In this document: one piece after another, positions 1 through 7,599 of the stretch
How positions within the stretch are numbered: position 1 is the stretch's first letter
Layout: each line of letters starts with the position of its first letter
Made by a program: the position numbers and the translations under genes
Notes under the pieces: model-generated
Database searches by the model: none
What the model was told of the DNA's origin: nothing
Seen by the model: the letters and a program-made list of their open reading frames with translations, nothing else
Assembly (NCBI GenBank): GCA_029261815.1
Contig: JAJDAQ010000071.1
Span: 1-37,990 of the forward strand
Source of the DNA: Deltaproteobacteria bacterium
GTDB lineage: Bacteria; Myxococcota_A; UBA9160; UBA6930
DNA: 37,990 nt
Direction: 5' to 3'

Positions 1-172
1 GCATCTCGACATCGCAGATCACGAGATCGATGTGCTCCGAGACCATGCTCTTGAGCCCCTGGATGCCGTCCTCGGCTTCCACGATGCGTTCGAACAGCTT
101 CGCGGGCTTCAACAGGTCCACCAACGCGCGGCGCTGCGCAGCGGAGTCGTCGATAATCAGCAGTGTGGCCAC
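1..172 (-). CDS. Response regulator receiver domain, N-terminal fragment (cut by window edge)
   Basis: Reading the minus strand from a GTG at 172 gives 57 residues that match the start of a CheY-like receiver domain. It opens with the hydrophobic beta-1 strand and acidic pair LLIIDDS (D8, D9). It then has helix 1, and the strand LVICDVEM carries the presumed phospho-acceptor D54. The gene runs off the left edge, so any output domain is unknown and the protein could be a stand-alone receiver. An AAGGGG purine run lies 3 nt before the GTG. In-frame sequence upstream contains no ATG before argE. The gene lies 57 nt downstream of argE on the same strand, so co-transcription is possible. Two-component signalling is well supported; partner kinase and target are not visible. 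Confidence 0.8.
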   Translation of the reverse strand, partial: MATLLIIDDSAAQRRALVDLLKPAKLFERIVEAEDGIQGLKSMVSEHIDLVICDVEM

Positions 173-229
173 GCGCCCCTTATCGGCGCATCGATCCCAG
201 ATCTCAAATCGGTTCTGACAAACCCCTGA

Positions 230-1441
230 TCACGTCCTGGCGGGGGTTTCATCGATGCAAAGGCGCTCCACGACCGCTGCCACGTGGGCCGTCCCCGCCT
301 CAAAGGCGGCTCGCGAGAGACTCTCGTCGGGCTGGTGCGCCTGATCCAGATCGCCCGGGCCACAGACGATCGAGTCGATCCCGGCGAGCGCGAAGTGACC
401 ACCATCCGTGCAGAATGGTGCGCCTCCCACCACGTGCTCGTCGAGCCGGGCTCGGAGAGCACGCTCGAGGGGTGTGCCCAGGGGCGACGCCAGCCCCGGC
501 GCGCTGGCCGGGGCGCTCACGATCACGTCTACGGGTGCGCGCCCCGATCCCCAGTCGGCGACCGGGTCGTTCAGCAGACGATCCCGGAGGCGAGCCCATA
601 GAGCATGCGGCTCCTCGGTGGGCAGCGGCCGGTAGCTGACATCGAACCGGCAGGCATCGGCGATCATATTCAGCGCGGTGCCCCCACGGACGGTGCCGAA
701 GTTAAGGGTCGTATACGGCGCCTCGGGGAAGATCTCGGCGAACGCGGGGTCCGGCGAGCACCGCAATGCTTCCTGTTCGGCGCCGATGCGGCCGATCAAC
801 TGGGCCGCGACGGCAATCGCACTGACCCCGGCCTCCGGCACACTCGAATGGCCTCCATGTCCGCGGACCTCGACGGAGAAGGAGACCACGCCCTTGTGAG
901 CGTGGAAGACGTGCCACGATGTCGGCTCGCCGATCCAGCAGAGTTTCGGCGAAGGCGTCTCACCGAGCAGCTCGGACAGCACGGGAACCAGCCGCGCAGA
1001 ACCCGAACATCCCACCTCTTCATCGGACGTGAAGAGCAGCGCGACCGGGCGGCGCAGCTGATCGAGTGCGAGCCCTTCCATCGCCTCGATGCACTGGGCC
1101 AGGAACACCTTCATGTCGGTGGTCCCGCGCCCGAACACCCGATCGCCCTCGAAGGTCAGTGCCAGCGGCTCGCGACTCCACCCCGGCTGATCCGCAAACG
1201 GCACCACGTCGAGGTGGCCCGACAGCACCAGGCCATCGGGTTCCGGCGGCCCGGCGATCGCCACCAGGTTCGACTTCTCTGCGCCCGGCCGACCCCAGGT
1301 CTGGTAGCCGACACGAAAACCGGCTGCGTCCAGACGGTCCCCGATGCGCTGCATGGTCGGATGGCTGGCGGCGTGGCTGACCGTATCGGCTTCGATCAGC
1401 TCTCGGCTGATCTCCTCCAGATTCGACCTGTTCATGTACAT
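230..1441 (-). CDS. argE: Acetylornithine deacetylase / M20 family metallopeptidase (ArgE)
   Basis: This 403-residue protein is the usual length for ArgE, which hydrolyses N-acetylornithine to ornithine and acetate in cytoplasmic arginine synthesis. The di-zinc M20 ligands are in order: SGHLDVVP (H76, with D78 supporting), GRGTTDMK (D109), SDEEVG (E141 catalytic, E142 ligand), GEPT (E172) and a C-terminal AHQPDES (H369). The lid/dimerisation domain, with its RGHGGHSS stretch, lies around residues 185-290. The start is ATG at 1441, with a second in-frame ATG two codons later. The gene is divergent from ilvB across about 150 bp. The ArgE/DapE/carboxypeptidase G2 group shares these motifs, so substrate is assigned from overall similarity; other M20 N-acyl amino acid hydrolases remain possible. 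Confidence 0.82.
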   Translation of the reverse strand: MYMNRSNLEEISRELIEADTVSHAASHPTMQRIGDRLDAAGFRVGYQTWGRPGAEKSNLVAIAGPPEPDGLVLSGHLDVVPFADQPGWSREPLALTFEGDRVFGRGTTDMKVFLAQCIEAMEGLALDQLRRPVALLFTSDEEVGCSGSARLVPVLSELLGETPSPKLCWIGEPTSWHVFHAHKGVVSFSVEVRGHGGHSSVPEAGVSAIAVAAQLIGRIGAEQEALRCSPDPAFAEIFPEAPYTTLNFGTVRGGTALNMIADACRFDVSYRPLPTEEPHALWARLRDRLLNDPVADWGSGRAPVDVIVSAPASAPGLASPLGTPLERALRARLDEHVVGGAPFCTDGGHFALAGIDSIVCGPGDLDQAHQPDESLSRAAFEAGTAHVAAVVERLCIDETPART

Positions 1442-1501
1442 GGTCCCCTCGGGGTGTTCGAGTGTTTGATCAAAAGTCGCGTATCCGACGACTTGAACTC
1501 A

Positions 1502-1527
1502 ATTTTACTACGTTTTCGGTTCCGAAA
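1502..1527. promoter_or_regulatory. argE-ilvB intergenic control region: palindrome and possible minus-strand -10
   Basis: The 150 bp between divergent argE and ilvB is visibly richer in A+T than its surroundings. It contains a near-perfect palindrome, TTTCGG-TT-CCGAAA, at 1514-1527. It also contains TAAAAT read on the minus strand at 1502-1507, a 5/6 match to a sigma-70 -10 box and well placed (about 55 nt upstream of the argE ATG). I do not see a good -35 box at the right spacing. The palindrome would sit just upstream of that -10 and could be an operator shared by both genes. This is pattern reading only. Confidence 0.35.
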
Positions 1528-1593
1528 TGTCGAGTTGCATGTTATCCATCTGTTTCCAAACGCTGGTATTCACCATCTCGCCTCGGAGACCCC

Positions 1594-3315
1594 ATGGCCG
1601 ACTCCCAAGAAGCCCTACCGACCGGGGCCGAAGTCCTGATCCGCTGCTTCGAGGAGCAAGGGGTCGAGCACATCTTCGGCCTCTCTGGCGGAGCCGCCAT
1701 CCCGGTCTTCGACGCCCTCGTGGATTCGTCGATCGAGTTGATCCTGACGCGCCACGAGCAAGGCGCGACCCACATGGCCGACGGCTACGCCCGTGCCACG
1801 GGCAAGCCCGGCATCGTCCTGGTGACATCGGGCCCCGGCGCCACCAACACCGTGACGGGCCTCCTCACGGCCCTGATGGACTCGGCACCCATGATCGTCC
1901 TCACCGGCCAAACGCTCTGCGAGAATCTGGGATACGACGCGTTCCAGGAAGCAGACGTCACTGGCATCACCTACCCCGTGGTCAAGCACAGCTACATGGT
2001 GCGCGACTCGGCCGATATTCCGCGAATCGTAAAGGAGGCCTTCCATATCGCGACGACCGGGCGACCGGGGCCGGTCTTGATCGACCTTCCCAAGGACATC
2101 ACCCAAGGTCCGTGCGAAGCGCCCGATCGCGTCGAGATGAATCTGCCCGGCTACACCGTGCCCGGCCGCGCAGCGGCGGCTGACCTCGACCTGGCTGCGG
2201 AACTGATTGCGCAATCCCGGAAGCCGATCCTCTACGTCGGGAACGGCGCCGTGATCGCGGGCGCCGGCAAGGCCGTCATGGAACTCGCCGAAAAGTTGCG
2301 TGCGCCCATGGTCAACACACTCCTGGGCAAAGGCGCAGCGGACGAAACGCACCCCCTCCACCTGGGCATGCTCGGCATGCACGGTACCGCGTACGCCAAC
2401 AAGGCCGTTGACGGTTGCGACCTGATCATGGCGATTGGCGCGCGCTGGGACGACCGCATCACGGGTGATGTAAAGGCATTCTGCCCGACCGCGACGAAGA
2501 TCCATATCGACGTCGACCCCTCCGAGTTCAACAAGATCATGCCCATGGACGCGACGCTATGCGGCGACGCGAAGCTCGTGATCGAAGACCTGCTCGAACG
2601 TGTGAGCCCCCTCGACACGGAAGAGTGGCTCTGGCAGTGCAATGAATGGCGGGAGCGCTACCCGCTCAAGTACCCGAAGAAGGGTGGACTCCGCGCCCAG
2701 CACGTGCTCGATCGGCTGGATGCGCTGACCGCGGGGAACTCGATCGTGACCTCGGACGTCGGCCAGCACCAGATGTGGGCGGCCCAGTTCTGTCGCACGC
2801 GCGAAGGACGCCGCTGGATCACCAGCGGCGGCGCCGGCACCATGGGCTTCGGCTTCCCCGCCGCGATTGGCGCAAAAATGGCTCGACCGAACGAAGAGGT
2901 CTGGGCCGTCGTCGGCGACGGCGGCTTCCAGATGACGTTATGCGAGCTCTCCACGGCCGCCGTACACGGCGTCGCCGCCAAGGTGCTCGTGATCAACAAC
3001 AATTTCCTTGGCATGGTGCGCCAATGGCAGGAGCTCTTCTTCGAGAACCGGCTCTCGGGCGTGGACCTCGAGGGAAATCCCGACTTCGTCAAGCTCGCAG
3101 AGGCCTACGGCGTGAAGGGAATCCGCATCCGTCGCCCCGGGGATGTCGACCGCAAGCTCCAAGAAGCCCGCGACCACGACGGCCCCGTGGTCGTCGTCGC
3201 CGAAGTGGTCAAGGAAGACAACGTCTTCCCAATGATTCCGGCCGGCGCCCCGCTTTCGCACATGATCATCGAGCCGCCGAAGGAGCGGTTGGAGAAACCC
3301 AGTGGCAGCACCTGA
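1594..3315 (+). CDS. ilvB: Acetolactate synthase large (catalytic) subunit
   Basis: The thiamine-diphosphate enzyme joins two pyruvates, or pyruvate and 2-oxobutyrate, in the first committed step of valine/leucine/isoleucine synthesis. The 573 residues show the three expected domains: N-terminal Pyr domain (about 5-170) with catalytic E55 in LTRHEQGATHMADGYAR, central FAD-binding-like domain (about 190-325), and C-terminal PP domain with GDGGFQM from G441 followed by an INNN motif that binds Mg-ThDP. I chose ATG 1594 because it gives the normal family N-terminus and has GGAG 5 nt upstream. A longer frame open from 1462 adds about 44 residues unlike the family. The stop overlaps ilvN by 14 nt, indicating translational coupling with its regulatory subunit. 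No ilvC follows. Confidence 0.95.
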   Translation: MADSQEALPTGAEVLIRCFEEQGVEHIFGLSGGAAIPVFDALVDSSIELILTRHEQGATHMADGYARATGKPGIVLVTSGPGATNTVTGLLTALMDSAPMIVLTGQTLCENLGYDAFQEADVTGITYPVVKHSYMVRDSADIPRIVKEAFHIATTGRPGPVLIDLPKDITQGPCEAPDRVEMNLPGYTVPGRAAAADLDLAAELIAQSRKPILYVGNGAVIAGAGKAVMELAEKLRAPMVNTLLGKGAADETHPLHLGMLGMHGTAYANKAVDGCDLIMAIGARWDDRITGDVKAFCPTATKIHIDVDPSEFNKIMPMDATLCGDAKLVIEDLLERVSPLDTEEWLWQCNEWRERYPLKYPKKGGLRAQHVLDRLDALTAGNSIVTSDVGQHQMWAAQFCRTREGRRWITSGGAGTMGFGFPAAIGAKMARPNEEVWAVVGDGGFQMTLCELSTAAVHGVAAKVLVINNNFLGMVRQWQELFFENRLSGVDLEGNPDFVKLAEAYGVKGIRIRRPGDVDRKLQEARDHDGPVVVVAEVVKEDNVFPMIPAGAPLSHMIIEPPKERLEKPSGST

Positions 3316-3832
3316 TCTCGCATTGAAAGACACGACGGAAGCCTCTCCGCTTCACACCATCTCGGTCTTCGTTGCCGACCGTCCTGGGGTGCTCGTACGC
3401 GTTGCCCTGGTATTCGCCCGGCGCGGCTACAACATCGAGAGTCTGGTGGTGAGCCCGGCTGCCGAGGGCGGATTCTCGCGCATGACAATTACGTCCTCAG
3501 GCGACCCCGAGACCCTGGGCCAGATCATCCAGCAACTCGGCAAGCTCGTGGACGTGATCAAGGCCGTCGACCATACCGGCGACTCCGCCTACGAAGCCGA
3601 GATTGCATTGATCAAGATCGAATGCGATCTCGATCAACGGACCGAGATCCTGCAGGTCGCCGAACACTACGGAGCCAAGGTCGTCGACTACGCGAGCGAG
3701 TCGCTGATGCTGCGCGTATTCGGTGCCAGCGAGAAGCTCGACGCGTGTGTCGCCCTGCTTCGCCCCTATGGCATCGTCGAACTCGTCCGTTCGGGCAAGA
3801 TCTTGATGGCCCGCGGCCAGAAGCGAACCTGA
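3302..3832 (+). CDS. ilvN: Acetolactate synthase small (regulatory) subunit
   Basis: This 176-residue protein starts with GTG inside the end of ilvB. Residues about 18-90 form an ACT domain, recognisable by HTISVFVADRPGVLVRVA and the RRGYNIESLVVSP segment that lines the valine-binding interface in IlvN/IlvH. The remaining residues form the small-subunit C-terminal domain ending in a KILMARG-type tail. It binds the large subunit, raises its activity and normally confers valine feedback inhibition. The 14-nt overlap with ilvB fits a fixed stoichiometry. Length is slightly above the usual 160-170 because of a short N-terminal extension. The next gene converges on it with only 3 nt between stops, leaving no room for a separate terminator. 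Confidence 0.94.
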   Translation: MAAPDLALKDTTEASPLHTISVFVADRPGVLVRVALVFARRGYNIESLVVSPAAEGGFSRMTITSSGDPETLGQIIQQLGKLVDVIKAVDHTGDSAYEAEIALIKIECDLDQRTEILQVAEHYGAKVVDYASESLMLRVFGASEKLDACVALLRPYGIVELVRSGKILMARGQKRT

Positions 3833-3835
3833 GCC

Positions 3836-4327
3836 TCAGGATGGCGGCTCGAAGGTCGCCTTCTCCAGGTTCACGATTTCCACGCCTTGGACCGTGTACG
3901 GCGTCGAACGCGTGAAGCCATGCGCCTCTGCGGCGCCAAGCAGCTGAACGTCGCCCGCGACCTCGCGCATCCATGCGCGTGTCGCGCCCAGTGCGGCGAG
4001 GCGCTCGTCGCACCAGGCGAGCAACACGTCCGCGAGCGCCCGCGACGGACGCCGCCAGTCCGCGACGGCGAAGACGCGATACTCGCCGCGAGGTCGATCG
4101 CCGTGACGCTCCACAGCGCAGTACCCGACCACGCCTTCCGGCGCTTCGACCACGGCGTCGTACCGCTCACAGTCGACCGCACGTCGGTTTTCCAACCATG
4201 CGTCGTCGAGACCGCCCGAGTGGTCCCCTTCCTGGGCTTCGTCAGCCGCCAGCTGGGCAATCGCGGCCCAATCGCCCGCGACGACCGGACGAACCACCCA
4301 CTCAGGATCCGAAATCTCGGAGGGCAT
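3836..4327 (-). CDS. GNAT-like N-acetyltransferase
   Basis: The 163-residue product begins MPSEISDPEWVVRPV and has the layout of a GNAT-fold protein. An N-terminal strand and helix (VRPVVAGDWAAIAQLAADEA) are followed by central strands with VVGYCAVE and EYRVFAVADWRRPSRALADVLL. The C-terminal part contains the characteristic AEAHGFTRS turn seen near the end of many GNAT domains. The acetyl-CoA pyrophosphate loop normally reads Q/R-x-x-G-x-G/A. Here the corresponding DWRRPSRAL lacks those glycines, so activity or acyl donor is uncertain. The start at 4327 has GGAG 6 nt upstream; a longer in-frame reading runs back into the symporter gene and is rejected. It lies 17 nt after the AGCS gene and is probably in its operon. 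Confidence 0.68.
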   Translation of the reverse strand: MPSEISDPEWVVRPVVAGDWAAIAQLAADEAQEGDHSGGLDDAWLENRRAVDCERYDAVVEAPEGVVGYCAVERHGDRPRGEYRVFAVADWRRPSRALADVLLAWCDERLAALGATRAWMREVAGDVQLLGAAEAHGFTRSTPYTVQGVEIVNLEKATFEPPS

Positions 4328-4344
4328 TCGACTCTCCAGACCTC

Positions 4345-5799
4345 CTAGCCACCCTCGTCGGCCGAAGATCCTCGCGTCCGATACCGGACGAGCGCCTCGT
4401 CGACCGCGGGTGCGAGCACGATCATCCCCAGGATGTTCGGGACACAGAGGACGAAGACCATGGCGTCCGAGAAATCGAGGATGGCCGTCAGCTGCACCAT
4501 GCAGCCCAGGGCGACGAAGCAGCAGAAGACCGCGTTGAACGCGAGCGCGCGTTTGCGGCCTTCGCCGACAAGGTACGTCCAGCCCTTGAGCCCATAGTAC
4601 GACCACGAAAGCATGGTCGAGAACGCGAACAGGATTGCGGCCACGGTCACGACGCGTGGCGACCAGCCGACGTTCCGTTCGAAGGCGGCCGATGTCATCT
4701 CGACGCCTCCGATTCCCGCGGCAAAAAAATCCGGCTCGTAGAACAGCGTGGTGACGATCACGAGCGACGTCGCGGTGCAGATCACGACGGTGTCGATGAA
4801 TGGCTCGAGCAGCGCCACATAACCTTCCGTCGCCGGATGATCGGTCTTGACCGCCGAATGGGCGATCGTGGCGGAGCCGATTCCGGCTTCGTTCGAAAAG
4901 ACCGCGCGTTGGAAGCCCAGGATCATGACACCCAAGGCTCCCCCGGCGATGCCCTCGGGCGCGAACGCGCCGCCCACGATCGCCCGGATCGCGAACGGAA
5001 TCGCCTCGGCGTTGAAGACCAGCATGAACAAGCAGCCGACCAGGTAGACGGCGGCCATCAGCGGCACGATCCGTTGTGCAACGTTGGCGATACTGCGGAT
5101 GCCGCCGACGATCACGAAGCCCACGCCCACAGCCGCGACGATGCCGAAGAGCCAGCCCTTGTCGGCAAAGAAGCTCACGTCAGGGCCACCGGTGACCGCC
5201 ACGAATTGCGCGAAGGCCTGGTTCGACTGGAACATGTTGCCGATCCCGAGGCATCCGATCACGATGCCGGCGGCATAGAACACACCCAGCGCGCGGCCGA
5301 GTCGTGGCCATCCCTTGTCGGCGAACCCGCGCTCGAGGTAGTACATCGGGCCGCCCGACACGGACCCGTCAGCATTCTCGCGCCGGTAGATCACGCCAAG
5401 GGTGCACTCGACGAACTTGGATGCCATTCCGAGCAATCCGGCCACGATCAGCCAGAACGCTGCGCCGGGGCCGCCGAGCGAGATCGCCACCGCGACACCC
5501 CCGATGTTCCCGATCCCGACGGTGCCGGACACGGCGGTCGACAGCGCCTGGAAGTGCGAGACTTCGCCGGTGCTTCCCTCGGCTGGGCTTCGCCGAACCA
5601 GCCTCAGCGCTTCGCCAAACCCACGGAAATTGATGAATCGAAAGCGGAGCGTGAACCACAGCCCGCCCGCGACCAACCACAAGACCACCAACGGCAGCTG
5701 CGCGCCGAGGACTTCGACCTTGTAGAAGATGAATGCCGAGAGACCGGCGGCCAGCGGCGCGACGGCGTCGTTGACCCAGGCATCGATCCCGCCGTCCAT
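4345..5799 (-). CDS. Sodium:alanine (AGCS family) amino-acid symporter
   Basis: This 484-residue inner-membrane protein matches the alanine-or-glycine:cation symporter family (AlsT/AgcS) in length and landmarks. It has an early TM segment (LPLVVLWLVAGGLWFTL) and RFRFINFRGFGEALRLV. The signature SGTVGIGNIGGVAVAI and GGPGAAFW follow, then SGGPMYYLERG, and the long motif around QRAVFSNEAGIGSATIAHS. About ten hydrophobic segments are visible. The family imports alanine, glycine or related amino acids with sodium. It starts 13 nt after the ilvD stop and precedes the GNAT gene by 17 nt, so the three are probably one transcript. That context suggests regulation together with branched-chain amino-acid synthesis, but the actual substrate cannot be read from sequence. 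Confidence 0.92.
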   Translation of the reverse strand: MDGGIDAWVNDAVAPLAAGLSAFIFYKVEVLGAQLPLVVLWLVAGGLWFTLRFRFINFRGFGEALRLVRRSPAEGSTGEVSHFQALSTAVSGTVGIGNIGGVAVAISLGGPGAAFWLIVAGLLGMASKFVECTLGVIYRRENADGSVSGGPMYYLERGFADKGWPRLGRALGVFYAAGIVIGCLGIGNMFQSNQAFAQFVAVTGGPDVSFFADKGWLFGIVAAVGVGFVIVGGIRSIANVAQRIVPLMAAVYLVGCLFMLVFNAEAIPFAIRAIVGGAFAPEGIAGGALGVMILGFQRAVFSNEAGIGSATIAHSAVKTDHPATEGYVALLEPFIDTVVICTATSLVIVTTLFYEPDFFAAGIGGVEMTSAAFERNVGWSPRVVTVAAILFAFSTMLSWSYYGLKGWTYLVGEGRKRALAFNAVFCCFVALGCMVQLTAILDFSDAMVFVLCVPNILGMIVLAPAVDEALVRYRTRGSSADEGG

Positions 5800-5812
5800 C
5801 GAACCGACCTAC

Positions 5813-7510
5813 CTACTCGGCGTCCAGGCCTTCGTCCGTGACGCACCCTTCAGAGGCTGGCCGAACGCTGGCAATGTACTTGGCCAACGTGCCGCGGCGC
5901 GCCTTGTAAGGCGGCTTCGTCCACGCCGCCCGCCGAGCGGTGAATTCTTCGTCCGTGAGATCGACATCGATCCGGTTCGCTTCCGCGTCGATCGTGATCG
6001 TGTCACCGTCCTGCACGAGGGCGATCGGGCCCCCTTCGCATGCCTCGGGACACACGTGGCCCACGATGAAACCGTGAGAGCCGCCCGAGAAACGACCGTC
6101 GGTAATCAGCGCGACGCCCTGGCCCAGTCCCATCCCCTGGAGGATGGACGTCGGTGTCAGCATCTCGGGCATACCGGGGCCACCCTTCGGGCCCTCGTAT
6201 CGGATCACGACCACGGTCCCTTCGCCGATCTCCTTTCGCTCGGCGGCCGCGGTCATGTCCTCTTCACAGTCATAGACCTTGGCCGTTCCGGTGAAGTGCG
6301 TGCCTTCCTTGCCCGTGATCTTTCCGACCGAGCCCTCGGGCGCGAGGTTGCCGCCGAGGATGCGAATGTGGCTGGTCTTCTTGAGCGGGTTCGAGACCGG
6401 CGACACGATCTCCTGGCCCTCGGTCAATCCCGGCAGGTCGGCCAGGTTCTCGGCCACGGTGCGGCCCGTCACGGTCTTGCAGTCGCCGTGCAGCATGCCT
6501 TCTTCGAGCAGAAGCTTCATGACCGCAGGCGTTCCACCAGCGCCCTGGAGATCTTCCATCACGAAACGTCCGCTCGGCTTGAAGTCGGAGAGCAGCGGCA
6601 CCCGATCACTCATCACCCGGAAGTCTTCGAGTGACAACGGCAGGTCGACGGCGCGCGACATCGCGAGCAGGTGCAAGACGAGGTTGGTCGAACCGCCCAG
6701 CGCCATGCCTACCACCATGGCGTTCTCGAACGCCTCGCGCGTCATGATGTCACGCGGCTTCAGGTCGAGTTCCAGCAGCTGCTTGATCGCACCCCCCGCC
6801 GCATGACACTCGGCGATCTTCAACGGATCGGTCGCCGGCGTCGACGAGCTGTAGGGGAGCGACATTCCGAGGGCTTCGATCGCGGCCGCCATGGTGTTCG
6901 CCGTGTACATCCCACCGCACGCTCCGGCGCCCGGACACGAGCTGCGTACGATGTCGAGACGTTCGTCCTCGGTGATCTGGCCGGTGATGAACTGGCCGTA
7001 GCACTGGAACGCGGAAACGACGTCGAGGGAGTCTCCTTTCTGGCTCTTGCCGGCGCGGATGGTGCCGCCGTAGACCATGATCGACGGGCGATTCAACCGG
7101 CCCATCGCGATCAGACAACCCGGCATGTTCTTGTCGCAGCCCGGGATCGAGATATTGGCGTCGTACCACTGCGCCGCCATCACTGTCTCAATGGAATCCG
7201 CAATGAGGTCGCGGCTTTGGAGCGAGTAGCTCATGCCATCTGTTCCCATCGAGATGCCGTCCGAAACGCCGGCCGTAAAGAACCGCATGCCCACCATCTC
7301 GGCCGCTTCAACGCCGGTGCGGACGGCGCTCGCGAGGTCGCCCAGGTGCATGTTGCACGGGTTTCCGTCGTACCACATGGCCGAAATTCCGACCTGGGGC
7401 TGTGCCATCTGCGCCTCGGTCATGCCGGTGCCGAAGAGCATTGCCTGCGAGGCCCCCTGGACCTTGTCCTCGGTGATGCGCGCGCTGATTTCGTTGAGTT
7501 TCCGGGCCAT
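5813..7510 (-). CDS. ilvD: Dihydroxy-acid dehydratase
   Basis: IlvD dehydrates 2,3-dihydroxy-isovalerate and 2,3-dihydroxy-3-methylvalerate to the 2-keto acids that precede valine, leucine and isoleucine. The 565-residue length is typical. Cluster cysteines are C52 (NPCNMHL), C125 ([10 protein letters not shown]) and C198 ([16 protein letters not shown]). The equal 73-residue spacing of C52, C125 and C198 matches [2Fe-2S]-type enzymes rather than the E. coli [4Fe-4S] layout (family knowledge). Other conserved blocks are [23 protein letters not shown] and [11 protein letters not shown]. The ATG at 7510 starts the familiar [13 protein letters not shown]. Its downstream neighbours on the same strand are the AGCS symporter and the GNAT gene. 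It is divergent from the DUF3604 gene across about 90 bp. ilvBN is nearby on the opposite strand. Confidence 0.96.
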   Translation of the reverse strand: MARKLNEISARITEDKVQGASQAMLFGTGMTEAQMAQPQVGISAMWYDGNPCNMHLGDLASAVRTGVEAAEMVGMRFFTAGVSDGISMGTDGMSYSLQSRDLIADSIETVMAAQWYDANISIPGCDKNMPGCLIAMGRLNRPSIMVYGGTIRAGKSQKGDSLDVVSAFQCYGQFITGQITEDERLDIVRSSCPGAGACGGMYTANTMAAAIEALGMSLPYSSSTPATDPLKIAECHAAGGAIKQLLELDLKPRDIMTREAFENAMVVGMALGGSTNLVLHLLAMSRAVDLPLSLEDFRVMSDRVPLLSDFKPSGRFVMEDLQGAGGTPAVMKLLLEEGMLHGDCKTVTGRTVAENLADLPGLTEGQEIVSPVSNPLKKTSHIRILGGNLAPEGSVGKITGKEGTHFTGTAKVYDCEEDMTAAAERKEIGEGTVVVIRYEGPKGGPGMPEMLTPTSILQGMGLGQGVALITDGRFSGGSHGFIVGHVCPEACEGGPIALVQDGDTITIDAEANRIDVDLTDEEFTARRAAWTKPPYKARRGTLAKYIASVRPASEGCVTDEGLDAE

Positions 7511-7599
7511 TGCGTCTCTCCTCCGCGCGGCCAGAAGGGGCGGCGCGGGCGTCGGAGGAGCCTATCATCCGCCTCCCGTTCCAGCGAGGAAGCTCCGCC

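Noticed and set aside
605..1639. 344-codon plus-strand frame opposite argE
   Set aside because: Low-complexity Arg/His/Gly translation; argE on the minus strand has all its metal ligands.
3973..5841. 622-codon plus-strand frame opposite the GNAT and AGCS genes
   Set aside because: The translation is Arg/Asp/His-rich with no domain, while the minus-strand frames are clear AGCS and GNAT proteins.
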